A stretch of DNA of 64,000 bases from NCBI RefSeq assembly GCF_026626335.1, contig NZ_JAPNTZ010000003.1, positions 62,001-126,000 of the forward strand, written 5' to 3'. Position 1 is the first letter of the stretch. The number at the start of each line of letters is the position of its first letter. The position numbers were made by a program, and so were the translations under genes. This document shows, piece by piece, positions 14,484-22,891 of this stretch. Source of the DNA: Paractinoplanes pyxinae (GTDB lineage Bacteria; Actinomycetota; Actinomycetes; Mycobacteriales; Micromonosporaceae). A model generated the notes under the pieces. That model saw nothing but the letters and a program-made list of their open reading frames with translations. It made no database searches and had not been told where the DNA came from.

Positions 14484-16748
14484 CTAACTCCGGGTGCGGA
14501 GCTTCACGCGTACCGATTCGGCCGACTCGAGCTCGAGCCTCGTCCGGATGTCGAGGGATTCGGTCCAGGCCGTGCGGGCGGCGTCCCGCTTACCCGCCTC
14601 GTGGTGGGTGTCGCCGAGGCGCTCGAGGGCGTCGGCCGTCATGGAGGCGTAGCCGAGCCGGCGGAAGGCGTCGATGGCCCGTTCGTAGTGGTCGACGGCC
14701 TGCTCGTAGTCGTGCCGGTGCTGGTGGGCGTAGCCGAGGCTGTCCAGGGTGAAGGCGATGTTCTCCTCGTCGCCCCAGCGGGTGTTGATGGCCAGCGCCT
14801 CCCGGCAGAAGGTCAGGGCCGCGTCCTGGTCGCCCAGCAGCGCGTGGAACCAGCCGACCGTGTTGAGCGCCCGGGCCGTCCGCAGCTCGACGGACTCGGT
14901 GGCGGCCCCGGCCGACCGGGTCGCCGCCAGGGCGCGCTCGGCGTGCTGCAGGGCCTCTTCCAGGTTGCCTTCACGTTCGGCGTGCATCGAGAGGTCGAGG
15001 TGGACGTCGGCCACGCCGCATTGGTCGCCGATACCGTCGAACAGCGCCAGCGCCTCGCGGGCCTGGGCCGATCCCTCGGCCGGGCGTCCGAGGCGGCGGT
15101 AGGCCTCGCCGAGCCGGCGGTGCGTGTAGGCCAGGACGCCGGGGCGGTCGAGGTGCCGGGCCGCGGTGACGGCGGCCTGCCAGGTGGCCACCTGGTCGTG
15201 CAGGTGCCACTGGCGGTAGTGGAAGGTGTCCAGACCCCAGGCCAGTTGCCAGGCGTACGTGTGCAGGCCGGCCCCGGCGGCATGGGCGGCCGCGGCCAGC
15301 AGGTTGGCGTGCTCGGTGGTCAGCCAGGCCATGGCCGCGTCGTGCCCGGCGATCGGCGCTGCCTCGACCCCGTCCGGCCGCGGCTCGAGCGGCACCGCGA
15401 TGGCGTCCAGGTTCGGGTAGACCAGCCGGTTGGCCGTGCAGGCGGTGTGCACGTAGTGGGCGATCAGCCGGGACAACGCCTCGCCTGCCTCCTCGGGCGA
15501 GACGAGCTCGGCCGCGTACGCGCGGAGCAGGTCGTGCTGGCTGAACCGGCCCGGCCGGTGTTCGGTGACCAGGCTGGCCCGGGTCAGCTCCGCGAGCAGT
15601 CGGCGCGTCGCGGCCACCGGGGCGCCGGCCAGGGCGGCGGCCGCCACGGTGGACAGGTCGGCGCCGGGATGCCGGCCCAGCAGCCGGAACAGCCGCGCCG
15701 CGGGTGGGGTGAGGGTCGCGTACGACCACGAGAAGATGGTGCGGACGTCGCTGAGCGGGTCGCCGGTGTCCAGGGCGTTGAGCCGGCCCGCCTCGGTCAG
15801 ATCGGCCACCAGGGCGGCCAGCGGGAACCCGGACTGCTGGGCCCGGGCGGCGGCGATGCTCAGCGCGAGCGGCAACCCCGCGCAGGCGGCGACGATCTCG
15901 GGCACGGCCCCCGGCTCGGCGTCCACGCGCTCGATGCCGAGGCGGTCGTTCAGCAGATCGCGGGATTCCCGGGGGCTCAGCGCGCCGAGGTTCAGCGGGT
16001 GGGCGCCGTCGGTGGCGAGCAGGCCGGTGAGCTGGTTGCGGCTGGTCACCAGGACGAGGGCGGTGGGGCTGCCGGGCAGCAGGGCCCGCACCTGCTCGGC
16101 GTCGCGGGCGTTGTCGAGCACGACCAGGACGCGACGGCCGGCGAGCAGGCTGCGGTAGCGGGCGGCCTGCGCGTCCGGACTGGCCGGGATCTGGCCGGGT
16201 GCGACGCCCAGCGCGTCCAGGAAGCCGCGGATGGCGTCGGCCGGATCCATGACCCGCCCGGACGGGTCGAAGCCGCGCAGGTTGACGTAGAGCTGACCGT
16301 CGGGGAACTGCGCGGCGACCCGGTGGGCCCAGTGCACCGCGAGCGACGTCTTGCCGATGCCGGCCATGCCCGACAACGCCGAGATCACGGCCACCGCCGG
16401 TCGCGTCCCCGAGCCGGCCAGCAGGGCGTCCAGCCGGGCCAGCTCGTCGGCCCGGCCGGTGAAGGAATGCACGTCGGGCGGCAGCTGCGTCGCCGGCCGG
16501 GCCGCCGGTGCGACCTCGTCGGCGCCCTGGCAGAACGAGTCCCGGGCGTCGCCGGTCAGTCCGAAGGCGTCGGCCAGCAGGCGGACCGTGGCCGGGCGGG
16601 GCTGACTGATACGGCCCGCCTCGACCTTGCCGATCGTGCTGATGCTGACGCCGATCCGCTCGGCCAGATCTTCCTGCGACAGACCCAGCCGCCGCCGGTG
16701 CGCCCGGACGGCGAGCCCGAACCCCGATCCTCCGGTCACCGGGGCCAT
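14484..16748 (-). CDS. XRE-HTH / NB-ARC ATPase / TPR regulator
   Basis: 754 residues in three parts. Residues 10-65 are an XRE-type HTH (LGLSQEDLAERIGVSISTIG). Residues about 95-370 are an NB-ARC/STAND ATPase with Walker A GMAGIGKTS (127-135), Walker B VLVVLDNA, and the GLPLAL motif. Residues about 480-740 are tetratricopeptide repeats. It matches the AfsR-like STAND regulators of actinomycetes, in which the ATPase acts as a ligand-triggered switch, but has an XRE instead of a SARP DNA-binding domain. Target genes are not evident; the coiled-coil gene follows directly. Confidence 0.9.
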   Translation of the reverse strand: MAPVTGGSGFGLAVRAHRRRLGLSQEDLAERIGVSISTIGKVEAGRISQPRPATVRLLADAFGLTGDARDSFCQGADEVAPAARPATQLPPDVHSFTGRADELARLDALLAGSGTRPAVAVISALSGMAGIGKTSLAVHWAHRVAAQFPDGQLYVNLRGFDPSGRVMDPADAIRGFLDALGVAPGQIPASPDAQAARYRSLLAGRRVLVVLDNARDAEQVRALLPGSPTALVLVTSRNQLTGLLATDGAHPLNLGALSPRESRDLLNDRLGIERVDAEPGAVPEIVAACAGLPLALSIAAARAQQSGFPLAALVADLTEAGRLNALDTGDPLSDVRTIFSWSYATLTPPAARLFRLLGRHPGADLSTVAAAALAGAPVAATRRLLAELTRASLVTEHRPGRFSQHDLLRAYAAELVSPEEAGEALSRLIAHYVHTACTANRLVYPNLDAIAVPLEPRPDGVEAAPIAGHDAAMAWLTTEHANLLAAAAHAAGAGLHTYAWQLAWGLDTFHYRQWHLHDQVATWQAAVTAARHLDRPGVLAYTHRRLGEAYRRLGRPAEGSAQAREALALFDGIGDQCGVADVHLDLSMHAEREGNLEEALQHAERALAATRSAGAATESVELRTARALNTVGWFHALLGDQDAALTFCREALAINTRWGDEENIAFTLDSLGYAHQHRHDYEQAVDHYERAIDAFRRLGYASMTADALERLGDTHHEAGKRDAARTAWTESLDIRTRLELESAESVRVKLRTRS

Positions 16749-16884
16749 AGTACCGATGAGTTACCGGTGAAGTCCCTGGTGCGCCCGCGGCCCGCCTGCC
16801 AGGGTCGAACAGTGATCCGGCTGGATGTCTCCAGCTGAAAACGGGGGGCTGTGACGAACCACAAAGGAGTGGGGCGTCATCGCT

Positions 16885-18396
16885 TCAGGCCCGTCCGGCC
16901 AGCAGTCCGCGGGGCGGGACTGAATAGATCTGCACCGGGCGGATGCCGTGCCGGCCCAGGATCGCGTTGACGGCCGTCGCCGCCGAGGCGGCCGAGCGTT
17001 CCATGAGGGCGCACGGGAACGGCATCCGCACCCAGTCCCCGGCCAGGTGCAGGCCGTCCGCGCCGGTGTGCACGCCGGGGCGGGTGGCATCGCTGCCCAC
17101 CCCGAACGACGGCGCGTCGTAGCCGATCCGGCTGTCGCTGTCGACCGTGCGCAGATCGGCTGCTTCCGGCCAGACACCGGTGAGTTGCGACCACATCTCT
17201 TTGTCGGCCGTGCCCACGTCCAAGCCGGCGTCCGCGGCGTAGGCGTGCAACTCGACGACGGCGCCGCCGGTGCGCCGCGCCCACTGCGCCGCGCCGCGCT
17301 CGGCCCGGTGGAACAGGCTGATCGAGTCGAGCAGCGGCTCGCGGGCCACACTGTTGAAGATCGCGCGTTCCGGTGCGACGTCGCGGTCGGTCCAGAACCG
17401 GCTCACCGCGTACGGCGCCGTCGTCCCCACCGTCGCCATCTCGCTCACCAGGCGGGCGGGCAGGCCGTGCGAGGCAGCGACGATGCTGCGCGCGGCGGCC
17501 GGATCGGTGGCCAGCACGACGTGGTCGGCCCGCAGCGGAGCGCCCCCGGCCGGCGTGACGGTCCAGCCCGGCTCGATCCGGTCGACGGTCACACCCGTAC
17601 GGATATCGGCCCCGAGCGCCCGCAGGCGGTCGGCCAGCGGGGTCCAGATGGCCGTCTCGTAGTCGTCGTCCGGTGCGTCGAAGCTCAGGCCCTCGGCGTT
17701 GCGCAGGAAGTAGAAGTGGAACTGCATGATCATCTCGGCCGCCGACATCTCGGCCGCGGGATTGAAGAACGAGTGGGCGAAGATGTCGAACAGCAGCGCC
17801 CGGGCCCGGTCCGGCATGGCCAGCCGGTCGAGGAAGTCCGCCGCCGGCAGCTCGTCGAACTCGGCGTACGTCCGGGCCCGCGAATACCGCAGCAGGGCCA
17901 GCGAGGCCGGTCCGTCGACGTCGCGCATCTCGCGCAGCCGCAGGCTGGGGGAGCGGGCCATGAGCGCGAGCAGACTCCACGGCGGCCGGCCGGGCAGGCC
18001 GCCGAAGTCCTCGTCCGGCCATTCCCGCGACACCACCGGGTAGCGCTGCGCCGGGCGCAGGAACGACAGGGACGGATCGACGCGGCGCAGGATGTTCCGC
18101 CAGTTGTAGTACTGCCGGAAGAACGCGTGGAAACCGTGGCCGACCATCTGGCGGGAACCGTCGGCCAGCTGCTTCGGCCACGCCGAGAGTCGTCCGCCGA
18201 GCTGCTCGTCGCGTTCGAGGACGGTGACCGTGACGCCGCGCTCGGCCAGCAGCAGGGCCGCGGTCATGCCCGCGATGCCGCCGCCAACCACCACCACCCG
18301 CACCGGTTCCTCGGCGCGGGGTGGCAGGCGCAGGTCGATGCGGGTGCGCCGGTGCGCATGGCGGCTGACCGTTCCGGAACGGCGGGTGGCTGACAT
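16885..18396 (-). CDS. crtU: FAD-dependent carotenoid enzyme, CrtU-like
   Basis: 503 residues. Dinucleotide-binding GGGIAG at 38-43 inside a long V-V-V-V strand, with E at the end of strand 2 (LERDEQLGGRLSAWP). The block GHGFHAFFRQYYNWRNILRR and the following FLRPAQRYPV and W-x-x-E-D-F-G-x-L-P-G stretches are typical of CrtU, the beta-carotene desaturase/methyltransferase that makes aromatic isorenieratene rings. A C-terminal FAD motif (GLHLAGDW) is present. No other carotenoid gene is in the window, so the pathway must be elsewhere or the enzyme acts on another isoprenoid. A palindrome lies 35 bp before the ATG. Confidence 0.7.
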   Translation of the reverse strand: MSATRRSGTVSRHAHRRTRIDLRLPPRAEEPVRVVVVGGGIAGMTAALLLAERGVTVTVLERDEQLGGRLSAWPKQLADGSRQMVGHGFHAFFRQYYNWRNILRRVDPSLSFLRPAQRYPVVSREWPDEDFGGLPGRPPWSLLALMARSPSLRLREMRDVDGPASLALLRYSRARTYAEFDELPAADFLDRLAMPDRARALLFDIFAHSFFNPAAEMSAAEMIMQFHFYFLRNAEGLSFDAPDDDYETAIWTPLADRLRALGADIRTGVTVDRIEPGWTVTPAGGAPLRADHVVLATDPAAARSIVAASHGLPARLVSEMATVGTTAPYAVSRFWTDRDVAPERAIFNSVAREPLLDSISLFHRAERGAAQWARRTGGAVVELHAYAADAGLDVGTADKEMWSQLTGVWPEAADLRTVDSDSRIGYDAPSFGVGSDATRPGVHTGADGLHLAGDWVRMPFPCALMERSAASAATAVNAILGRHGIRPVQIYSVPPRGLLAGRA

Positions 18397-18430
18397 GTCT
18401 GCTGAAGTTCCCGATCACCGATGGCCCAAC

Positions 18431-18447
18431 CATGACAGCCTGTCATG
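18431..18447. promoter_or_regulatory. Inverted repeat upstream of the CrtU-like gene
   Basis: CATGACAG and CTGTCATG, perfect 8-bp arms around one base, 35 bp before the start at 18396. Placement suits an operator over the core promoter. The binding protein is unknown. Confidence 0.55.
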
Positions 18448-18486
18448 CCGGCGAATCGGAGAAGGCAGTGACGGAAAACAGCCGAA

Positions 18487-18516
18487 CGGCGGCTCGCTGA
18501 ACCAGTCGAGCCGCCG
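18487..18516 (-). terminator. Rho-independent-like terminator after csp
   Basis: Perfect 10-bp arms (CGGCGGCTCG with CGAGCCGCCG) around a 10-base loop, starting 14 bp past the csp stop on the minus strand. A TTTT run follows within about ten bases. It should end the csp transcript before the CrtU-like gene. Confidence 0.65.
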
Positions 18517-18530
18517 CAGTGAAGCGTGGA

Positions 18531-18734
18531 TCAGATTACGCGGATGTTCGAAGCCTGCGGGCCTTTCGCGCCCTGTGTGATATCGAACTCCACTCGCTGA
18601 TTCTCGTCGAGGCTGCGGTAGCCGTCGGCCGTGATCGCCGAGAAATGAGCGAAAACGTCGGCGCCACCGTCGTCCTGGGTGATGAAGCCGAAGCCCTTGT
18701 CGCCGTTGAACCACTTTACGGTGCCTGTAGCCAT
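18531..18734 (-). CDS. Cold-shock protein (CspA family)
   Basis: 67 residues, full length. The single OB-fold has both RNA-binding motifs: K-G-F-G-F-I (RNP1, residues 13-18) and D-V-F-A-H-F (RNP2, residues 26-31). It acts as a nucleic-acid chaperone that melts mRNA secondary structure. The gene stands alone between a terminator and an unusually long leader containing a terminator-like hairpin, which points to post-transcriptional control. Confidence 0.95.
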   Translation of the reverse strand: MATGTVKWFNGDKGFGFITQDDGGADVFAHFSAITADGYRSLDENQRVEFDITQGAKGPQASNIRVI

Positions 18735-19038
18735 GTCTGCTCCTTCGCAGGCTGTCCGGGGTCGCCTGGTGCGGACCCGGGTCGCCGCCGCGTTGATCAC
18801 CCGCGTCGGAGAACGACACGAAAACGAAAAGCGCCTGCGGGTCTCAGATAACCCTCAGGCGCCGAAAACGTCACTGGAAATCAAAACTGCAACCGGGCCA
18901 CCGTAGCACAGAAATGGTGGGTCGATTTCCGGCCGTACTGCTGCAAATTAAAGGGGTTTGGCTCGTGCGACGGTGCGGCGGGCGCGTACAGTGGCCTCGC
19001 TTCCGCGACTCGTCCCCTCACCACACACGGGGAGCCCC
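18735..19038. other. Non-coding divergent region between csp and the DivIVA-like gene
   Basis: About 300 bp without a credible gene. It contains the csp leader with a strong hairpin (18831-18862), AT-richer DNA around 18940-18955 and, on the minus strand, a TGCTACGGT stretch near 18900 that could be a -10 element for csp. Nothing else stands out. Confidence 0.5.
18821..18862 (-). terminator. Terminator-like hairpin in the csp leader
   Basis: Read on the minus strand, 12-bp arms with one mismatch (plus-strand copies 18831-18842 and 18851-18862, eight-base loop) are followed by TTTTCGTTTT. This is an intrinsic-terminator shape located about 87 bp upstream of the csp ATG with no minus-strand gene before it. 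It is therefore more likely an attenuator or temperature-sensitive leader element than a gene-end terminator. Confidence 0.55.
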
Positions 19039-19716
19039 ATGCCTCTGACACGAGCTGACATCCACAACCGTGAATTCACGAAGTCCTCCCTGGGCCGGCG
19101 GGGCTATGACGAGGACGAGGTCGACACCCTGCTCGACGACGTCACCGGCGAGATGATCAGGCTGCTGGAGGAGAACGAGGCCCTGCGGGGCCGGCTGGGC
19201 GACACCGGAGCGGCCCGCCGGCGGGAAGCACCCGGAGGAGCCGTCCAAGAAGAGTTGTCCGCCGTGACCGCCGCCCTCGACCGCGCGAACCAGGCGTGCG
19301 GACACGCCGAACAACAGGCCCGGCTCGTCCGGCGGCAGCTCGACGAGGCGCACCGGTCCGCTGCCGCGGCACCGTCCACCGAGCACGAGCAGGCGACTCC
19401 CGGCGCCGTTGTGGCGATGGCGCGGCGGGGAGCTGACACCTACCTGCGCGAGGCTCACGAGAAGTCGCGGCTGCTGCTGGCCGAAGCGCACGAGCAGGCC
19501 GAGCGAACGGGTGCCGAGGCGAGGCGGCGCGCCCACACCCTCGACCTGGACGCGCGCCGTCACCATGACGAGGCGATCGCCGGACTCGAGACCCACCGGG
19601 CCGACCTGCTGCAAGAGATGGACGAGCTGACGAGGTTCGCCGGCGACTACCATGCCGCTCTGCAAGGCCATCTGCAGCGCCAGGAGCAGCTCATCAACGG
19701 CACGCCCGGGCCGTAG
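19039..19716 (+). CDS. DivIVA/Wag31-like coiled-coil protein
   Basis: 225 residues from the ATG behind GGGGAG; the frame is open upstream but non-coding. Residues 1-50 match the DivIVA lipid-binding domain (LTRADIHNREF, RRGYDEDEVD, LLDDV). The rest is a long coiled coil rich in A, E, R and H, with a hydrophobic patch missing. DivIVA proteins bind curved membrane and organise polar growth and cell-wall synthesis in actinobacteria. This one is shorter than typical Wag31 and is not next to ftsZ/sepF, so it is probably an accessory paralogue. Confidence 0.85.
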   Translation: MPLTRADIHNREFTKSSLGRRGYDEDEVDTLLDDVTGEMIRLLEENEALRGRLGDTGAARRREAPGGAVQEELSAVTAALDRANQACGHAEQQARLVRRQLDEAHRSAAAAPSTEHEQATPGAVVAMARRGADTYLREAHEKSRLLLAEAHEQAERTGAEARRRAHTLDLDARRHHDEAIAGLETHRADLLQEMDELTRFAGDYHAALQGHLQRQEQLINGTPGP

Positions 19717-19736
19717 TCCGAACGCGCGGCCTTCGA

Positions 19737-21320
19737 TCAGGCGTCGAGGCGGAGGTCGGGGTGGCGGCCGGCCACCGTGCGCATGCGCCAGCGGTGGGGG
19801 AACAAGGCGAGCAGGGCGCCGTCGCGTACGCGGGTCATGACCTCGACGTTCGACTCGGAGCGCAGGATCTCCCGGCCGGCCGCGTCGGTGCGGGCAGCTG
19901 TCTCGTACGGCAAATGGTCGAGTTGCACCTGCACGCCGAACTCCGCCTCGAGGCGATACGTCGCGACCTCGAACTGCATCGGCCCCACGGCGGCCAGCAC
20001 CGGCGACTGGTCGCCGCGCTGCTCGGAGCGCAGCACCTGCACCACGCCCTCGCCGTCGAGCTGCTCGATGCCGCGCCGGAAGCGCTTGAAGGCCGACGTG
20101 TCGTTGGTGCGCACGACGGCGAAGTGCTCCGGCGGGAACGACGGCAGCGGCGGGAACTGCACCGGAGAGCCGGTGTAGAGGGTGTCGCCGATGCCGAGCG
20201 CGGTCGCGTTGACCAGGCCGACCACGTCGCCCGGGAAGGCCTCGTCGATGGTGTCGCGGCCCTGCCCGAAGATCTGCTGGGCGTACTTGGTGGTGAACGG
20301 CTTGCCCGTGCCGGCCTGCTTGACGACCATGCCGCGCTCGAACCGGCCGGAACAGATGCGCATGAACGCCACCTGGTCGCGGTGGGCCTTGTTCATGTTG
20401 GCCTGGATCTTGAAGACGAACCCGGAGAACTCGCCGTCGACCGGCTGATCGGGGCCGGCCGCGGTGGGCCGGGCCTCGGCCGGCGGGGCCAGTTCGACCA
20501 GCACGTTCAGCAGCTGCCGGACGCCGAGGTTGGCCACCGCCGCGCCGAACAGCACCGGCGTGCTCTTCGCAGCCAGGAACGAATCCTGGTCGTGGTCGGC
20601 GCCGGTCATCGTGAGCAGGTCGAGCTCCTCGGTCGCGGTGGCCCAGTCGGCGCCGTACCGCTCGGCCGCCTCGGCCGCGTCCATCTCTTCCTCGATGGCC
20701 AGGCCGGCGCCGCCGGGGGAGCGTTCCATCCGGGTGAACACGCCGGTGCGGCGGTCGATCACGCCGTGGAAGTGCCCGGCGATGCCCACCGGCCAGGTCA
20801 GCGGGGTCGGCTTGAGCCCGATCCGCTCCTCGATCTCGTCCAGCAGGGCCAGGGCGTCGTGACCGGGCCGGTCCCACTTGTTGATGAACGTCATCACCGG
20901 GATCTGGCGCTGCCGGCACACCTCGAACAGCTTCAGCGTCTGCGGTTCCAGCCCCTTGGCCGCGTCCAGCAGCATGACCGCGCTGTCGACGGCGGTCAGC
21001 ACCCGATACGTGTCCTCGGAGAAGTCGGCGTGGCCGGGCGTGTCGAGCAGGTTGATCACGGTGTCGCGGTACGAGAACTGCAGCGCGGCCGAGGTGACCG
21101 AGATGCCGCGCTGCTGCTCCATGGCCATCCAGTCGGACACCACGCCCTTGCGGTCGCCCTTGCCGTGCACCGCGCCGGCCTGCCCGATCACCCGCGCGTG
21201 CAGCGCCAGCGCCTCGGTCATGGTCGACTTGCCGGCGTCCGGGTGCGAGATCACCGCGAACGTCCGCCGCCGGCCCGCTTCCCCCGCGACACCGCTCGGC
21301 GCCAGCACGTTCTGACTCAC
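19737..21320 (-). CDS. prfC: Peptide chain release factor 3 (GTPase)
   Basis: 527 residues from the GTG at 21320, which has GGAGG eight bases upstream; an in-frame GTG at 21335 lies at the ribosome site itself and is less likely. GTPase motifs: G1 SHPDAGKS (25-32), the G3 DTPGHADF stretch, and G4 N-K-W-D. These are followed by the EF-G-like domain 2 and the RF3-specific C-terminal domain. RF3 removes RF1/RF2 from the ribosome after peptide release. It stands alone, converging on the DivIVA-like gene and divergent from pdxY. Confidence 0.95.
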   Translation of the reverse strand: MSQNVLAPSGVAGEAGRRRTFAVISHPDAGKSTMTEALALHARVIGQAGAVHGKGDRKGVVSDWMAMEQQRGISVTSAALQFSYRDTVINLLDTPGHADFSEDTYRVLTAVDSAVMLLDAAKGLEPQTLKLFEVCRQRQIPVMTFINKWDRPGHDALALLDEIEERIGLKPTPLTWPVGIAGHFHGVIDRRTGVFTRMERSPGGAGLAIEEEMDAAEAAERYGADWATATEELDLLTMTGADHDQDSFLAAKSTPVLFGAAVANLGVRQLLNVLVELAPPAEARPTAAGPDQPVDGEFSGFVFKIQANMNKAHRDQVAFMRICSGRFERGMVVKQAGTGKPFTTKYAQQIFGQGRDTIDEAFPGDVVGLVNATALGIGDTLYTGSPVQFPPLPSFPPEHFAVVRTNDTSAFKRFRRGIEQLDGEGVVQVLRSEQRGDQSPVLAAVGPMQFEVATYRLEAEFGVQVQLDHLPYETAARTDAAGREILRSESNVEVMTRVRDGALLALFPHRWRMRTVAGRHPDLRLDA

Positions 21321-21378
21321 GTTCCGCTCCTCCACATCCCTGCCTTCAGCACGGTATCTCAGGGCCTAGGCTGGCAGC

Positions 21379-22230
21379 ATGAAGGTCTTGTCCATCCAGT
21401 CGGCGGTTGCCTGGGGCCACGTCGGCAACTCGGCGGCGGTGTTCCCGCTGCAGCGTATCGGCGTCGAGGTCGTGCCGGTTCTCACGGTCAACTTCTCCAA
21501 CCACACGGGCTACGGGGCCTGGCGGGGGCCGCTCATCCCGCCCGCCGATGTGGCGGACGTCCTACTCGGGGTGGAGGAGCGGGGCATCTTCCCGCGGATC
21601 GACGCCGTGCTCTCCGGCTACCAGGGCGGGGTGGGCATCGGCGACGTGATCATCGATGCCGTGCGGCGGGTGAAGGCGGCCAACCCGGCTGCCGTGTACG
21701 CGTGCGACCCCGTCATGGGCAACGCCAAGTCGGGCTGCTTCGTCGCGCCCGAGATTCCCGAGCTGCTGCGCGACCGGGTGGTGCCGGTGGCCGACATCAT
21801 CACGCCCAACCAGTTCGAGCTGGGCTTCCTGACCGGCACCGAGCCGGCCGACATCCGGTCGACGCTCGAGTCGGCCGACCTGGCCCGGGCCATGGGCCCG
21901 TCGACCGTGCTGGTCACCAGCGTGGAACGGCCCGACCGGCCCGAGGGCACGATCGAGATGCTGGTCGTCGACAACAGCGGCGCCTGGCTGGTGAACACCC
22001 CGCACCTGCCGTTCAAGGCCAACGGCTCCGGCGACGTCACGGCGGCCCTGTTCACCGCCCACTACGTCGGCACCAAGGATGCGAAGGTGGCCCTCGAGCG
22101 TACGGCCTCGAGTGTCTTCGACCTGATCGAGACCACCTACAAGTCCGGCGAGCGCGAGCTTCAGCTGGTCGAGGCGCAGGAGTTCTACGCCCACCCGCAG
22201 ATGCAGTTCACCGCCGAAAAGGTGCGCTGA
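21379..22230 (+). CDS. pdxY: Pyridoxal kinase
   Basis: 283 residues. Ribokinase-fold vitamin kinase with the S-x-x-A-x-G-x-V-G-N-S-A-A N-terminus, S-G-Y-Q-G, A-C-D-P-V-M-G-N, T-P-N-Q-F-E-L and the anion-hole motif N-G-S-G-D-V with the catalytic Asp. It phosphorylates pyridoxal for PLP salvage in the cytoplasm. Divergent from prfC with a 58-bp spacer, and ending one base from the stop of the converging response regulator. Confidence 0.95.
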   Translation: MKVLSIQSAVAWGHVGNSAAVFPLQRIGVEVVPVLTVNFSNHTGYGAWRGPLIPPADVADVLLGVEERGIFPRIDAVLSGYQGGVGIGDVIIDAVRRVKAANPAAVYACDPVMGNAKSGCFVAPEIPELLRDRVVPVADIITPNQFELGFLTGTEPADIRSTLESADLARAMGPSTVLVTSVERPDRPEGTIEMLVVDNSGAWLVNTPHLPFKANGSGDVTAALFTAHYVGTKDAKVALERTASSVFDLIETTYKSGERELQLVEAQEFYAHPQMQFTAEKVR

Positions 22231-22231
22231 G

Positions 22232-22891
22232 TCAGGGCGCGACCAGGCCGGTGCGGTAGGCGACGACGACGGCCTGGACGCGATCGCGCAGCGACAGCTT
22301 GGCCAGGATCCGGGCCACGTGGGTCTTCACCGTCGCCTCCGAGAGGTGCAGGCGGGCGGCCAGCTCGGCGTTGCTCAGGCCCTGGGCCAGCAGGGTCAGC
22401 ACCTCGAGCTCGCGCGGGGTCAGGGCGGCCAGGTCGCGGTGCGGGGGTGGCGGCTCGGTGTCGTGCTGGGCGAAGCGTTGCACCAGGCGGCGGGTGATGG
22501 CCGGGGCCAGCAGCGCGTCGCCGGCGCGGACCAGGCGGACGGCGGCCGTGAGCTGTTCGGGGGTGACGTCCTTGAGCAGGAAGCCGCTGGCCCCGGCGGT
22601 CAGGGCCGCGTACACGTACTGGTCGAGGTCGAACGTGGTCAGCATGAGGACGCGGGGCGCCTCGGCCGGGCCGGTCAGGATGTGGCGGGTGGCGGTGAGG
22701 CCGTCCATGCCGGGCATGCGCACGTCCATCAGCACCACGTCGGGGCGGTGCTGCCGGGTGGCCTCGACGGCCTCGGAACCGTTGGTCGCCTCGGCCACCA
22801 CCTCGATGCCGTCGGCGCTCAGGATCATCCGGAACCCGGCCCGGACCAGGGCCTGGTCGTCCGCGATGAGCACCCGCGGGGCCGTGGTCAT
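22232..22891 (-). CDS. NarL/LuxR-type response regulator
   Basis: 219 residues. Receiver domain with acidic pair D11-D12, phosphoacceptor D56 (VVLMDVRMPG) and K in the GFLLKD motif; LuxR HTH near residues 150-210 (LTPRELEVLTLLAQGLSNAELA). Its ATG overlaps the stop of the sensor kinase gene (ATGA). It probably controls the divergent ABC exporter genes, whose start lies under 100 bp from the kinase start. Confidence 0.95.
   Translation of the reverse strand: MTTAPRVLIADDQALVRAGFRMILSADGIEVVAEATNGSEAVEATRQHRPDVVLMDVRMPGMDGLTATRHILTGPAEAPRVLMLTTFDLDQYVYAALTAGASGFLLKDVTPEQLTAAVRLVRAGDALLAPAITRRLVQRFAQHDTEPPPPHRDLAALTPRELEVLTLLAQGLSNAELAARLHLSEATVKTHVARILAKLSLRDRVQAVVVAYRTGLVAP

Noticed and set aside
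13473..16838. 1121-codon plus-strand open frame
   Set aside because: Antisense to the metalloprotease and NB-ARC genes; Gly/Arg/Val-rich composition with no domain, produced by GC-rich codons of the real genes.
21321..21335. Longer start for release factor 3
   Set aside because: The GTG at 21335 overlaps the GGAGG ribosome site that serves the GTG at 21320.
19761..22259. 832-codon plus-strand open frame
   Set aside because: Runs antisense to prfC and out of frame through pdxY; both overlapped genes are unambiguous.
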